Shown here piece by piece: positions 28,824-37,452 of a DNA stretch of 64,000 nucleotides. The notes under the pieces were generated by a model, which did no database searches, was not told the DNA's origin, and worked only from the letters and a program-made list of their open reading frames with translations. Source of the DNA: DATLLN01 sp963797175 (lineage in GTDB: Bacteria > Actinomycetota > Thermoleophilia > Gaiellales > JAICJC01); the NCBI GenBank assembly GCA_963797175.1, contig CAWCOL010000009.1:1240001-1304000 (forward strand), written 5' to 3'. The first letter of the stretch is position 1, and each line of letters opens with the position of its first letter. Made by a program: the position numbers and the translations under genes.

Positions 28824-28854
28824 ATTCTAGCAGTTATCTTGTCTGTGTTAGAAT
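28824..28854. promoter_or_regulatory. Inverted repeat overlapping the divergent fur/VIT promoters
   Basis: ATTCTA and TAGAAT are perfect 6-bp arms with a 19-bp AT-rich spacer. On the minus strand the left arm reads TAGAAT and serves as the -10 of the VIT gene. The site ends directly before the AAGGAGG ribosome binding site (28855-28861) of fur. It is well placed as an operator for the adjacent Fur-family protein, giving autoregulation and control of the transporter. Confidence 0.5.
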
Positions 28855-28868
28855 AAGGAGGACCTCAG

Positions 28869-29303
28869 TTGACGCCCACCGACCACACCCAGCAGATGAG
28901 CGACGCGATCCGCGCCCGCGGAGGACGCGTCACGCCGCAGCGGCGCCTGATCCTCGAGCACGTCCAGCGCCAGGACGGCCACTTCACCGCCGACCAGTTG
29001 CTGGCGTCAGCCGCGGGCGAGATGCCCGGGATCTCCGGCCCCACCGTCTACGCGACGCTCGACCTGCTCGAGGAGCTCGGGCTCGTGCACCGCGTGCCCG
29101 GCCTGGGCGGCACGGAGGTCTACGACGCGCGGACGGACGGCCACGACCACCTCGTCTGCCGCGTCTGCGGCCGCGTCACCGACGTCGATCTGGCGGTGGA
29201 CGGCGATGCGATCATGCGCCGCGTCGGCGCGTCCGGGTTCGTGCCGGAGTCGGCATCGCTCGCGGTGATCGGCGTCTGCGGCGCCTGCGCCGGCACCGGC
29301 TGA
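28869..29303 (+). CDS. Fur-family metalloregulator
   Basis: 144 residues from TTG, 7 nt behind a full AAGGAGG Shine-Dalgarno. The winged helix has GRVTPQRRLILEHV and GISGPTVYATLDLLEELGLVHRV. The metal-binding half has DHDHLVCRVCGRV and VIGVCGAC, giving two CxxC pairs for a structural zinc and the HDH sensor ligands. Whether it senses iron, zinc, manganese or peroxide cannot be settled by eye; the divergent VIT transporter favours iron or manganese. Confidence 0.92.
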   Translation: MTPTDHTQQMSDAIRARGGRVTPQRRLILEHVQRQDGHFTADQLLASAAGEMPGISGPTVYATLDLLEELGLVHRVPGLGGTEVYDARTDGHDHLVCRVCGRVTDVDLAVDGDAIMRRVGASGFVPESASLAVIGVCGACAGTG

Positions 29304-29316
29304 GTACGATGGGCGC

Positions 29317-29697
29317 ATGATCGGTCGGCTGATTGCGACGCTGGTGGTGAACGTGGTGGCGATCTGGGTCGCCGCCGCGATCTTCGACGGCATCCGCTAC
29401 GACGACCTCGGCACCCTGGCGGTGACGGGCGTCGTGCTGGGCATCGTCAACCTGCTCGTCAAGCCGCTGGTGACGTTGCTGACCCTCCCGTTCGTGATCA
29501 TCACGCTCGGGCTGTGGCTGATCGTCGTCAACGCGCTGATGCTGCTGCTCACCAGCTGGCTGGTGGACGGCTTCAGCGTCGACGGCTTCTGGACGGCGCT
29601 GTGGGCCGCCATCGTGATCGGCCTGGTCAACTGGATCCTCGGCATGATGCTGCGCGATGACGGCAAGAAGAAGCGCCGCGCGGCCCAAACCGGCTAG
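29317..29697 (+). CDS. Phage holin family IV / YvlD-like four-helix membrane protein
   Basis: 126 residues with four hydrophobic helices. NLLVKPLVTLLTLPFVIITLGL and the later NALMLLLTSWLV are the typical blocks of the widespread bacterial family whose domain name refers to phage holins, although most members are chromosomal proteins of unknown role. A basic tail follows (KKKRRAA). TACGAT ends 6 nt before the ATG, overlapping the end of the fur region. Confidence 0.85.
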   Translation: MIGRLIATLVVNVVAIWVAAAIFDGIRYDDLGTLAVTGVVLGIVNLLVKPLVTLLTLPFVIITLGLWLIVVNALMLLLTSWLVDGFSVDGFWTALWAAIVIGLVNWILGMMLRDDGKKKRRAAQTG

Positions 29698-29722
29698 CCG
29701 CCTTCACCGGTATCGTGGGCGG

Positions 29723-30250
29723 ATGGCCCACCTCGACCTGCTGGTCGCCTTCCTGAACACGGGGATCGACGGGGACGAGCTGGCGTCCCCCGAAGGCCTG
29801 GCGGCGTGGGGCGCCGATCAGGGCGTGCTCGAGCCGGGCATCTGGGTCAGCCCGCAGGACGCGGCGGCGGTGCGGGAGCTGCGTGAGGCGCTCGGCGATG
29901 CCCTCGCCGGCGAGGGGTCGGAGCGGCTGGACGGCTGCGCGGCACGGCTGGCGATGACGCTGCTGGTCGGCGAGGACGGCTCACTTGAGCTGGCCGCCGC
30001 CCGTGGCGGGGCCGACGGCGTGCAGGCCGGTGTGCTGGCCGCCGCGCTGGCGGCGCAGACGGACGGCACCTGGCCGCGGCTCAAGCTGTGCCGGAACCCG
30101 GACTGCCGCCGTGCGTTCGCCGACCGCTCGCGCAACCGGTCACGCTCCTGGTGCGACATGGGCACGTGCGGCAGCCAGAGCAAGATGCGCGCCTACCGCG
30201 CGCGAAACCGAGGGTCAGGCTCCGTGCCTGGCTCCGGTTCGACCACCTGA
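29723..30250 (+). CDS. ABATE/CGNR-type zinc finger putative transcriptional regulator
   Basis: 175 residues. The N-terminal stress-linked ABATE-like domain (DLLVAFLNTG) precedes a C-terminal zinc finger LKLCRNPDCRRAFADRSRNRSRSWCDMGTCG. The family's signature CGNR is CGSQ here, while the Cys spacing CxxxxC...CxxxxC is kept. Members are common in actinobacteria and are presumed DNA-binding regulators. TATCGT ends 6 nt before the ATG. The last 13 residues, from about base 30211, are encoded by the left arm of a palindromic repeat, so the native C-terminus has probably been changed by that element. Confidence 0.83.
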   Translation: MAHLDLLVAFLNTGIDGDELASPEGLAAWGADQGVLEPGIWVSPQDAAAVRELREALGDALAGEGSERLDGCAARLAMTLLVGEDGSLELAAARGGADGVQAGVLAAALAAQTDGTWPRLKLCRNPDCRRAFADRSRNRSRSWCDMGTCGSQSKMRAYRARNRGSGSVPGSGSTT

Positions 30251-30300
30251 CGAGCACCCACTCGGATCTGTGTCGGTGCCAGGAATCGGTGCCTGACCCT
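30211..30300. repeat. 90-bp palindromic REP/MITE-like element
   Basis: The element begins AGGGTCAGGC and ends GCCTGACCCT, perfect 10-bp inverted ends. The pairing continues imperfectly inward for about 27-30 bp (GTGCCTGGCTCCGG on the left against CGGTGCCAGGAATCGG on the right). It supplies the last codons and stop of the CGNR gene. No transposase is nearby, so it would need one in trans. Confidence 0.72.
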
Positions 30301-30342
30301 CCAGGGTGGCCCACCGACGCCACGGTCAGTGGCCGAGCCCGC

Positions 30343-31521
30343 CTAGAAGGCCTGCGTAGCTGGGACGAACTCGCGGTCGAGGCCGAACGGTGTGTCGGGG
30401 CGCGCACCGGTCAGTTGGTCGACCAGCAGCTCGGATGCACCCGGCCCGCACATCACGCCGTGGCCGCAGTAGCCGGTGTTGACCCACAGGCCCGGCACCT
30501 CGGTCTCGCCCAGCAGCGGCCGCTGGTCGGGCGTCATCGTGTACTGCCCGGCCTGCACGGCCCACTGGCCGCCGTCGCGCCAGATCTGCTCCCAGAACGC
30601 CGCCGTCCGCGCCATCGCGACGGGGCTGGCGGGGTCGAGCAGCCGGGCCGCCAGCGTCGGGTCGGACGGGACGGCATCGAGCGCCGGGCCGGGCCGTTCG
30701 GTCGCGTCCGGGTAGAGCAGGAAGGCGCCCGCGGGAGCGACCGGCCGCCAGTGGCTGGTCGTCTCCTCGTCGATCGTCATCGGCGCGTCCTGCGGGATCT
30801 GCGGCGCGTCCCACAGCACCACCCGGTGCCGGCGGACGAGCTCGATCGGCAACCGCACGCCGGCGGTCTCGACGACGCGCCCGGTGAGCGGCCCGCAGGC
30901 GACGACGACCCGCTCGCAGGCGATCGCGCCGCGGGCCGTCCGCACCGCCGTCACGCGCCCGGCGGCGGACTCGAACCCGGTCACCGGCGTATCGAGCAGC
31001 ACGCCGGCGCCCGAGCCCTCGAGCATCCCCAGCGCCGCGCGGCGGGGATCGAGCAGCCCGTCGGCGCCGCGGAACCGGGCCTGGAGCACGGTCGCCGGGA
31101 GCCACCGGAACCGCTCGCGCGCCTCGTCGCCGGACAGCAGCTCGACGCCGTCCACGTCCCACGCCCGCTGCCGTTCGACCAGCTCGCGCTGCCGCTCGGC
31201 GCCCTCCGCCGTCCGCGTCAGCCACAGGTAGCCCTGCGGGCGCACGCGCGGGTCGTGCTCGGTCTGGCCCGTCTCCTCCGCGAACCGCTGGAACAGCTCG
31301 ACCGAGCGCCGCACCAGGCCGAGCTCCTCGCGGTGCTCGAGCTGGAGCCGGTAGCCGCCGGCGGCGATCGCGGTCGTGAACGAGCACGGCCGCGGGCGCG
31401 CGTCGACCACCAGCACGTCCAGTCCCGCGCGGGCGGCGAAGAGCGCGGTGGCCGCGCCGATGATGCCCGTGCCGACGACGATCAACTCGGCCGAGGCGGG
31501 TGGCTCGGAGAGGACGCGCAC
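30343..31521 (-). CDS. FAD-dependent amino acid oxidase/sarcosine oxidase-like (DAO family)
   Basis: 392 residues from GTG. The N-terminal dinucleotide-binding motif is VVGTGIIGAATALFAARAG. The C-terminal FAD-binding block is GLWVNTGYCGHGVMCGPGASELLVDQLTG, typical of DAO-family oxidases and dehydrogenases acting on secondary amines, with a covalent or tight FAD. The substrate is unknown: sarcosine, proline-like or glycine are options. It is divergent from a DapA-like lyase gene with only 22 bp between starts, and joint catabolism of an amino acid derivative is plausible. Confidence 0.87.
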   Translation of the reverse strand: MRVLSEPPASAELIVVGTGIIGAATALFAARAGLDVLVVDARPRPCSFTTAIAAGGYRLQLEHREELGLVRRSVELFQRFAEETGQTEHDPRVRPQGYLWLTRTAEGAERQRELVERQRAWDVDGVELLSGDEARERFRWLPATVLQARFRGADGLLDPRRAALGMLEGSGAGVLLDTPVTGFESAAGRVTAVRTARGAIACERVVVACGPLTGRVVETAGVRLPIELVRRHRVVLWDAPQIPQDAPMTIDEETTSHWRPVAPAGAFLLYPDATERPGPALDAVPSDPTLAARLLDPASPVAMARTAAFWEQIWRDGGQWAVQAGQYTMTPDQRPLLGETEVPGLWVNTGYCGHGVMCGPGASELLVDQLTGARPDTPFGLDREFVPATQAF

Positions 31522-31543
31522 GAGCGGCTATGCTCGCACACCG

Positions 31544-32338
31544 ATGACCGCCCTGCTCCTCGCCGCTTCCGTGACGCCGCTCGGCGACGGGGGTGAGCGC
31601 CTCGACGAGGGGGCGATCGAGCCGCTCGTCCGCTTCCTCGAGGACGGCGGCGTGGACGGCGTCTTCTGTTGTGGCACCACCGGCGAGGGCGTGCTGCTGA
31701 GCGACGACGAGCGCCGGCGCACGGCGGCCCGCTTCCGCGAGGCCTGCTCCGGCCGGCTGATCGTCCACTGCGGCGCCCAGAGCACGGCGCAGACCGCCGC
31801 CCTGGCGGCGCATGCGGCCGAGATCGGCGCCGACGGCGCGGCCGTGATCCCGCCGCCCTATTACCCGCTCTCCGACGACGGGCTGGTCGAGCACTTCGCG
31901 GCCGCGGCCGACGCCTGCGCGCCGCTGCCGTTCTACCTCTACGCCTTCACGGCCCGCAGCGGCTACCCGCTCCCGGTCGAGGTCGCGCTGCGCGTGCGCG
32001 ACCGCTGCTCGAACGTCGCCGGGATGAAGGTCTCGGAGTCGCCGTTCGCCGCCGTCGAGCCCTACTTCGCGGTCGGCCTGCCGGTGTTCGTGGGCAACGA
32101 GCCGCTGATCCCGGCCGCGCTGGCCGCGGGCGCGGCGGGGGCGGTGTCGGGCCTGGCCTCGGCCCACCCCGAGGCCGTGGCCACGGTCGTCCGCAACCCC
32201 ACGCCGGAAGGCGGGGCCGAGCTGGCGCGGCTTCGGCAGGGCGTCGGCACGACGGGATTCATCGCCGGCCTCAAGGCCGAGCTGGGCCGCAAGGGCGTGC
32301 CGGTGGGGCCGGACGTGCGCCTCCCGCTGAGCGCCTGA
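31544..32338 (+). CDS. Dihydrodipicolinate synthase/N-acetylneuraminate lyase family aldolase
   Basis: 264 residues, a class I TIM-barrel lyase. The GTTGEG block (CCGTTGEGVLLS) binds the pyruvyl carboxylate, FYLYAF supplies the tyrosine, and the Schiff-base lysine is in VAGMKVSES. It is shorter than true DapA and lies outside any lysine operon, so a 2-keto acid aldolase or dehydratase in catabolism is likelier than lysine synthesis. TATGCT ends 9 nt before the ATG. The last 68 bp overlap the convergent MFS gene. Confidence 0.87.
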   Translation: MTALLLAASVTPLGDGGERLDEGAIEPLVRFLEDGGVDGVFCCGTTGEGVLLSDDERRRTAARFREACSGRLIVHCGAQSTAQTAALAAHAAEIGADGAAVIPPPYYPLSDDGLVEHFAAAADACAPLPFYLYAFTARSGYPLPVEVALRVRDRCSNVAGMKVSESPFAAVEPYFAVGLPVFVGNEPLIPAALAAGAAGAVSGLASAHPEAVATVVRNPTPEGGAELARLRQGVGTTGFIAGLKAELGRKGVPVGPDVRLPLSA

Positions 32339-33461
32339 GCACCGCGCACAGCGGCACGACCGCGAGCAGCGCGCAGCCCGCGCAGAGGAACGCCGCCGAC
32401 GCCGACCGGTTGTAGACCGGCAGCCAGATCAGCGGCGCGACCGCCGTACCCGCGAACTTGCAGGCCGCGAACACCGAGACCGCGCCGGCCCGGTTGGCGG
32501 GGACGGCATCCACCGCGATCGTGTTCAGCGCGGCCCACAGCAGCGCCGACCCGCAGCCGGCCGCGAACCAGAGCAGGGCGTAGGCGACCGGCCCGCCGAC
32601 CAGGCCCATCGGCGCCACCGTCAGCGCGCATCCGACCGCGGCCAGCATGGCGGCGCGGGCCGGGCCGAGCGAGTCGGCGGCGTTGCCCGCCGCCCGGCCG
32701 AACAGCAGCCCGGCCAGCCCGTAGGAGGCGAGCAGGAGGCCGCGTGACGTCGATCCCAGCCCGAACGCGTCCACCGAGTACAGCGACACCAGGAACCCGA
32801 GCCCGGTCATGCCCACGTAGCCGGCGAATCCGGCGGCGCACAGCACCCCGATCCGGCGGGTGAAGACCGCGGCCAGGCTGGGCACGTGGCCGGCGGCCCG
32901 GCGCGACGGCGGCGGCGGATAGGCGATCAGCCCGAGCGCCACGAACGCGGGGACGATGAACGCGAGCCGCCAGCTGACCTCGGCGGCGATGCCGCCCAGC
33001 AGCGGGGCGAGCGAGATGCCGCCGGCCTGGACGCCGGCGAAGGTGCCGACCGCGCGGCCGCGCTCGCGGGCCGGCACCGCGTCGGCCAGGCCGGCCAGCA
33101 GCACCGGCGTCGTGAACGCGTTCGCGGTGCCTTGGATGCCGCGGCAGACCAGGAACGCCCCGATCCCGGGCGACGCCGCCGCGCCGAAGCACCCGACCGC
33201 GTAGAGGGCGTAGGCGGCCGTGACGACGCGGCGCCGGCCGATCCGCTCGGCCAGCGTGCCCGAGAACACCTGGAGCCCGGCGAACGGCACCAGGTAGGCC
33301 GGCACCGCCAGCGCGATCTGCGCGTTGGTGGCGTCGAACGCCGCCCGCAGCTCGGGGATCAGCACCGCCAGCACGGCGCCGCCGAAGGGGCCGAGGAACC
33401 CGCCCACGTACAGCGGCAGGGTGGAGGTCGGGGCCGGCGTCTCCTCGGCCGGTGCGCTCAC
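32271..33461 (-). CDS. MFS transporter
   Basis: 396 residues, about twelve helices, with the motif LAERIGRRRVVTAAY between helices 2 and 3 and the VPARERGRAVGTFAG loop later. It resembles sugar-efflux or drug-efflux carriers (DHA1 type); the substrate is unknown. The GTG start overlaps the stop of the lipoprotein gene by 4 bp. The C-terminal tail (GARPAPPARPCGPARP) is encoded entirely within the end of the opposite-strand lyase gene, so the true stop may be affected by a frame error. Confidence 0.87.
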   Translation of the reverse strand: MSAPAEETPAPTSTLPLYVGGFLGPFGGAVLAVLIPELRAAFDATNAQIALAVPAYLVPFAGLQVFSGTLAERIGRRRVVTAAYALYAVGCFGAAASPGIGAFLVCRGIQGTANAFTTPVLLAGLADAVPARERGRAVGTFAGVQAGGISLAPLLGGIAAEVSWRLAFIVPAFVALGLIAYPPPPSRRAAGHVPSLAAVFTRRIGVLCAAGFAGYVGMTGLGFLVSLYSVDAFGLGSTSRGLLLASYGLAGLLFGRAAGNAADSLGPARAAMLAAVGCALTVAPMGLVGGPVAYALLWFAAGCGSALLWAALNTIAVDAVPANRAGAVSVFAACKFAGTAVAPLIWLPVYNRSASAAFLCAGCALLAVVPLCAVLRRSAGGARPAPPARPCGPARP

Positions 33462-33937
33462 GCCGTGATCGCGCAGGCGCCCAGGTCGAGCTGCTTGGCC
33501 AGCGTGTTGGCCGTCGTCAGGTGGCCGCGCAGCGAGGCCACCGCGGCCGTCACCTTGACGGGCTGCGCCTTGCGCGCCGCGGCGACCAGATCGCGCCCGT
33601 CGCCGATCGCCAGCTCCACGCTGTCCAGCATCCTGCCGGTCTGATCGGCCATCGAATCGGGCGGCTTCAGGCCGCGCAGCGCGTTCACCTCGGCCTGCTG
33701 GAGATCCACCGCCTTCGTCCCCTGCTCGGCCAGGCCGGCCAGATCGCTCGGTGTCGGCAGCTTCGCCAGCTTGGCGCGGTACGACGTGCAGATCGCCGCC
33801 GCCTGGGCCCGGTACTGGGCCGCGGTCAGCGCCGGGCCGGCGGCGCTGCTCGACGCACCGCCGCCTCCGCCCAGGCAGCCCGCGAGCACGGGCACCAGCA
33901 GCAACGTGGCTGCCGGCACCCGGCCGCGGCGCAGCAT
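33458..33937 (-). CDS. Lipoprotein of unknown function
   Basis: 159 residues. A type II signal peptide ends in the lipobox LAGC (residues 18-21), followed by a Gly/Ser-rich linker. The mature part is mainly helical (YRAQAAAICTSYRAKLAKLPTP, then LDSVELAIGDGRDLVAAARK). It has the look of actinobacterial helical lipoproteins with no assigned role. It starts directly after the ferritin stop and is coupled to the MFS gene. Confidence 0.78.
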   Translation of the reverse strand: MLRRGRVPAATLLLVPVLAGCLGGGGGASSSAAGPALTAAQYRAQAAAICTSYRAKLAKLPTPSDLAGLAEQGTKAVDLQQAEVNALRGLKPPDSMADQTGRMLDSVELAIGDGRDLVAAARKAQPVKVTAAVASLRGHLTTANTLAKQLDLGACAITA

Positions 33938-34474
33938 CTAGAGCGCGCCGCCCGCCGCGTGGGGCGCGGTCGGATCGCCGACACCGCCGTCGCCCACGCT
34001 CTCGCGGGCGAGGTACTCCTCGGCCAGCAGCGGGTTCTCGCGAGCCCGCTCGACCACCGTCAGCAGGCTGGACATGGAGGAGACCTCCTCGACCTGCTCC
34101 TTGATGAACCACTGCATGAACTGCTCGCCCGCGAAGTCGCCCAGCTCGCGGGCGAGGCTGGCCAGGGCGCCGATCTGGTCGCTGACGCGGCGCTCCTGCT
34201 CGAGCGCGAGCGCGACCGGCTCGACCACGTCGGCGAACGCCGTGCGCGGGGCCTCAACGCCCGGGATGGCCACCGGCAGCCCCGCATCGAGCAGGTACTG
34301 CACCATCATCATGGCGTGGTTGCGCTCCTCCAGCGCCTGGCGATGGAAGTGCGCTGCCAACCGTGGCAACGTCTCGGCGTCGTAGTGGACGGCGACCGCG
34401 ACGTACTGCTGCGCCGCGCCGAACTCGTAGCCGATCTGCCCGTTCAGGGCCTCTGCAAAGCGGGGGTGGGACAT
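33938..34474 (-). CDS. Ferritin (non-haem, bacterial Ftn type)
   Basis: 178 residues. The diiron ferroxidase ligands match the canonical set: E17 in GYEFGAAQQY, E50 and H53 in ALEERNHA, and a glutamate near residue 94. The protein would assemble into a 24-subunit shell storing iron as ferric mineral. The C-terminal 20 residues are Gly-rich and extend past the usual end. AGGAG lies 11 nt before the ATG, and TAGCCT further upstream is a candidate -10 site shared in space with the divergent MOSC gene. A Fur gene and iron-type transporter lie about 5 kb away. Confidence 0.92.
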   Translation of the reverse strand: MSHPRFAEALNGQIGYEFGAAQQYVAVAVHYDAETLPRLAAHFHRQALEERNHAMMMVQYLLDAGLPVAIPGVEAPRTAFADVVEPVALALEQERRVSDQIGALASLARELGDFAGEQFMQWFIKEQVEEVSSMSSLLTVVERARENPLLAEEYLARESVGDGGVGDPTAPHAAGGAL

Positions 34475-34525
34475 GCGTCGTTACGCTCCTGCGTGGGCGG
34501 GGGACGGCCGGTAGGCTACCCGACC

Positions 34526-35265
34526 GTGTCCGCGGTCGTTCACGCCATCCACCGCGCCCCGATCAAGTCGCTGCGCCTCGAGGCCGTCCCATCGACGGAG
34601 ATCGGCCCGGAAGGACTGGACGGCGACCGGCGGCTGGTGCTGGTGGACGACACCGGCAAGCTGGCGAACCAGATGCGGCATCCCGCCCTGGTGCGGGCAT
34701 GCGCAGAGCGCCGGGCCGACGGATCGCTGGTCGTCACCATCGACGGCGCCGAGATCACGGGCATCCCGGTGCCCGCCGAGCCGGTGACGGCGCTGGTCGG
34801 AAAGCGCCCGGTGCCCGGGCGGCGGGTCGAAGGGCCGTGGGCGGATGCGCTGTCGGAGCTGGCGGGGAACCACCTGCGCCTGATCGCCTGCGACGAGGGG
34901 TCGTCCGCGGTGGACGACAGCCCGGTCTCGATGCTCTCGGTGGAATCCTGCGCGGCACTGGACGGCGTCGACCCGCGCCGGTTCCGGCCCAGCATCCTGA
35001 TCGAGGGCTGCCGCCCGCACGAGGAGGACGAGTGGATCGGCCGGCGGGTCGCGATCGGCGGCGCCGTCGTCTGCGCGTCGAGAAGCGCGACATCCGCTGC
35101 GCAATCACGACGAGGGATCCCGACACCGGCGTGCGCGACCTGGACACGCTGCGGCTGATCATCCGCCGCCGCGGCCAGATCGAGGGCGAGGTCTGCTTCG
35201 GCGTCTACGCCGGCGTCGATCGGCCCGGCACCGTCCGCGTCGGCGACCCGGTCGCACCCGAGTGA
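34526..35265 (+). CDS. MOSC-domain protein with N-terminal beta-barrel
   Basis: About 246 codons. The MOSC N-terminal domain has IHRAPIKSLRLEAV and GLDGDRRLVLVDD. The MOSC domain follows with SMLSVESCAALDG, RFRPSILIEG and, after the frame break, RVEKRDIRCAITTRDPDTGVRDLDTLR. The family resembles the molybdenum cofactor sulfurase C-terminus and the N-hydroxylated-compound reductases. One missing base near 35077-35085 shifts the frame; restoring it gives VRLRVEKRDIRC. TAGGCT ends 8 nt before the GTG start. Confidence 0.83.
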
Positions 35266-35275
35266 AAGGACACCC

Positions 35276-36432
35276 GTGATCGCTGCCTTCCGAAATCACC
35301 TGCCGGTCAAGATCCGCTTCGGCGACGGCGTCTGCGGCGACCTGCCCGAGGTACTGGCCGAGGAGGGCGCCGCCCGCCCGTTCGTGATCATGGACCGCGG
35401 CCTGGACGGCTTCGTGCCCGGCGTCGCCGCCGCGCTGGCCGCGCTGCCCGGCGCGGTGATGTTCGAGAAGGACGCCGGCGAGCCGACGGTCGGCGCTGGT
35501 TGAGAGCACGGCGGAGACGCTGGCCGGCTCGAGGCGCCGACGCCGTCGTCGCGATCGGCGGCGGGTCGTCGATGGACACCGCCAAGGCCGCCCGGCTGGT
35601 CGCCGGCCAGGGCGGGCCGTACATGCGCTTCGCCCGCGGCGAGGCGACCTACGAGCCGCCGTCGCTACCGCTGGTCTGCGTCCCGACCACCGCCGGCACC
35701 GGCTCCGAGGTGTCGGGCGGCGCCGTCATCACCGACGAGGCGACGCACGTCAAGGCGGGCATCGCCAGCCCGCTGCTGCGCGCCCAGCACGCGCTGGTCG
35801 ACCCGACGCTGACCCACGGCCTGCCCGCCAAGCTGACCGCCTACACCGGCATCGACGCGCTGGCGCAGGCGATCGCGGGGCTGGTCGTGACGGCCCGCAC
35901 GCCGGTCGGCGACGCCGTCGGGCTGGAGTCGACGCGGCTGGCCGGCGGCGCGCTGGTGCGCTGCGTGCGCGACGGCTCGGACGCCGATGCGCGGTCGGAC
36001 ATGGCCTGCGCCAGCCTGCTGGCGGGCCTGGCCATGAACATCTCGGACTGCGGCTCGGAGCACTCGCTGGGCCAGGCGCTGGGCGGTGAGTTCGGCCTGC
36101 CCCACGGCCTCACCATCGGCCTCGTCCTGGCCGAGACGATGGACCGCGACCGGCGCTACGTCCCCGGGCAGTTCGAGCGGGTGGCCGACGCGCTGGGCGA
36201 GCCGGACGACGGCTCCGGCGACGGCTCGCGGGCGGTGCGCGCGGTGCGGCGGATCCTGGACGAGCTCGAGTTCGAGACGCTCGAGTCGGTGGGCGTCACC
36301 GAGGCTCACCTGGACGGCCTCGCCGACAAGGCGCTGGCCGACTACTTCATCTCGGTCGCGCCGGCGCCGTGGTCGAAGGAGGAGGTGGTCGCGGCGTACC
36401 GCGCCGGCCTCGCCCTCGGCGCCAGTCGCTAG
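35276..36432 (+). CDS. Iron-containing alcohol dehydrogenase family protein
   Basis: About 385 codons from GTG, behind a GAAAGGA Shine-Dalgarno. The NAD-binding half has VVAIGGGSSMDTAKAARLV and CVPTTAGTGSEVSGGAVI. The metal-binding half has LTAYTGIDALAQAIAGLV and SEHSLGQALGGEFGLPHGLTIG. In the family the metal ligands are D-x3-H and two later histidines. The aspartate and both later histidines are here, but the first histidine is Gln (DALAQAI instead of DALTHAI). Two single-base errors between 35490 and 35545 break the frame; repair gives PTVGALVESTAETL. It follows the MOSC gene by 10 bp, in the same orientation. Confidence 0.83.
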
Positions 36433-36686
36433 CTCGGGGTCTCGCCGCCGCTCGGCTGCTGCGAATCGGGCACCTCGCCGCGGCGCTTGCGCGCCTCGTT
36501 CTGCGAGGCGATCGCGATCGCCGCCGAGGCAGGGATCGCCCAGAAGCAGCCGTAGAAGATCGCGCGGATCAGCGGCTGGTTGAGCGGGCCCAGGTGCAAC
36601 AGAAAGAGCACCACAGCCGTCACCGGGAAGGACAGCGCGAACTGCAGCATCCCCGGCAACCGTTCCCACCTGGCCAGCAGCTTCAT
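36429..36686 (-). CDS. Small two-helix membrane protein
   Basis: 85 residues. Hydrophobic segments at about residues 14-33 and 43-60 are joined by LGPLNQPLIR; the C-terminal 25 residues are polar and charged. TACCCT ends 7 nt before the ATG and there is no ribosome binding site. Its stop overlaps the stop region of the convergent ADH gene by 4 bp. No family is recognised. Confidence 0.68.
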   Translation of the reverse strand: MKLLARWERLPGMLQFALSFPVTAVVLFLLHLGPLNQPLIRAIFYGCFWAIPASAAIAIASQNEARKRRGEVPDSQQPSGGETPS

Positions 36687-36728
36687 CGCCTCAAGGGTAG
36701 CGTTGGGCCAACCGATCGAGAGGAAGCA

Positions 36729-37442
36729 ATGGACGAACGAGACCTCCCAGGACCGCGCGGCGCCCAGGCAACGATCGACGGCGCCGTCGCGGTGGTGACC
36801 GGTGCGTCCAGCGGCATCGGCCGGGCGACGGCCGCGGAGCTGCGCAGGCGCGGCGCCCGCGTCGTGCTGGCCGCCCGCGGGGTGGAACGGCTGCAGCCGG
36901 TGGCGGAGGAGCTCGAGGGCCTCGCCGTCTCCTGCGACGTCGGCGACTACGCCGCGTTCGAGTCGCTGATCGGCAAGGCGGTCGCCTGGGGCGGCAAGCT
37001 CGACATCCTCGTCAACAACGCCGGGTTCGGCTCGTTCGGCCTGCTGCACGAGATCGACCCCGACCGCGTCGCGGACATGGTCCGCACCAACGTGATCGGC
37101 GTCGTCAACGGCATGCGCGCCGCCGGCGAGGTGCTGGTGCGCCAGAACAGCGGCGGCGCCATCGTCAACGTCTCGTCCATCGTCGGCGAGTTCCCCGACC
37201 CCGGCGGCGGCGCGTACGCGGCCACCAAGGCGGCGGTCGACCTGCTGTCGCGCACCGCCTACCGCGAGCTGCGCGACCACGGCATCCACGTCGTCAACGT
37301 CAAGCCGGCGCTGACCGACACCGAGTTCTCCGCCCGCGCGCGCGACACCGGCAGGCGGATGGGCGGCGATCCGCCCGAGAAGGTGGCGCGCTGGATCTGC
37401 GAGGCGATCGAGTCCGGTTCCGCGAATGCGGGCTACAGGTAG
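36729..37442 (+). CDS. Short-chain dehydrogenase/reductase
   Basis: 237 residues, classical SDR. TGASSGIGRA binds the cofactor, NNAGFGSFG follows, VNVSSIVG supplies the serine and YAATKAAV the Tyr-x3-Lys pair. ARGVERL after the second strand, with an Arg, is compatible with NADP preference. The substrate is unknown. AGGAAG lies just before the ATG. The stop codon TAG is also the first three bases of the TAGGAT hexamer preceding the next gene. Confidence 0.9.
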   Translation: MDERDLPGPRGAQATIDGAVAVVTGASSGIGRATAAELRRRGARVVLAARGVERLQPVAEELEGLAVSCDVGDYAAFESLIGKAVAWGGKLDILVNNAGFGSFGLLHEIDPDRVADMVRTNVIGVVNGMRAAGEVLVRQNSGGAIVNVSSIVGEFPDPGGGAYAATKAAVDLLSRTAYRELRDHGIHVVNVKPALTDTEFSARARDTGRRMGGDPPEKVARWICEAIESGSANAGYR

Positions 37443-37452
37443 GATTCGGGGG

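Noticed and set aside
29317..29697. Prophage remnant, from the phage-holin domain name
   Set aside because: This family is common on chromosomes, and no other phage gene lies nearby.
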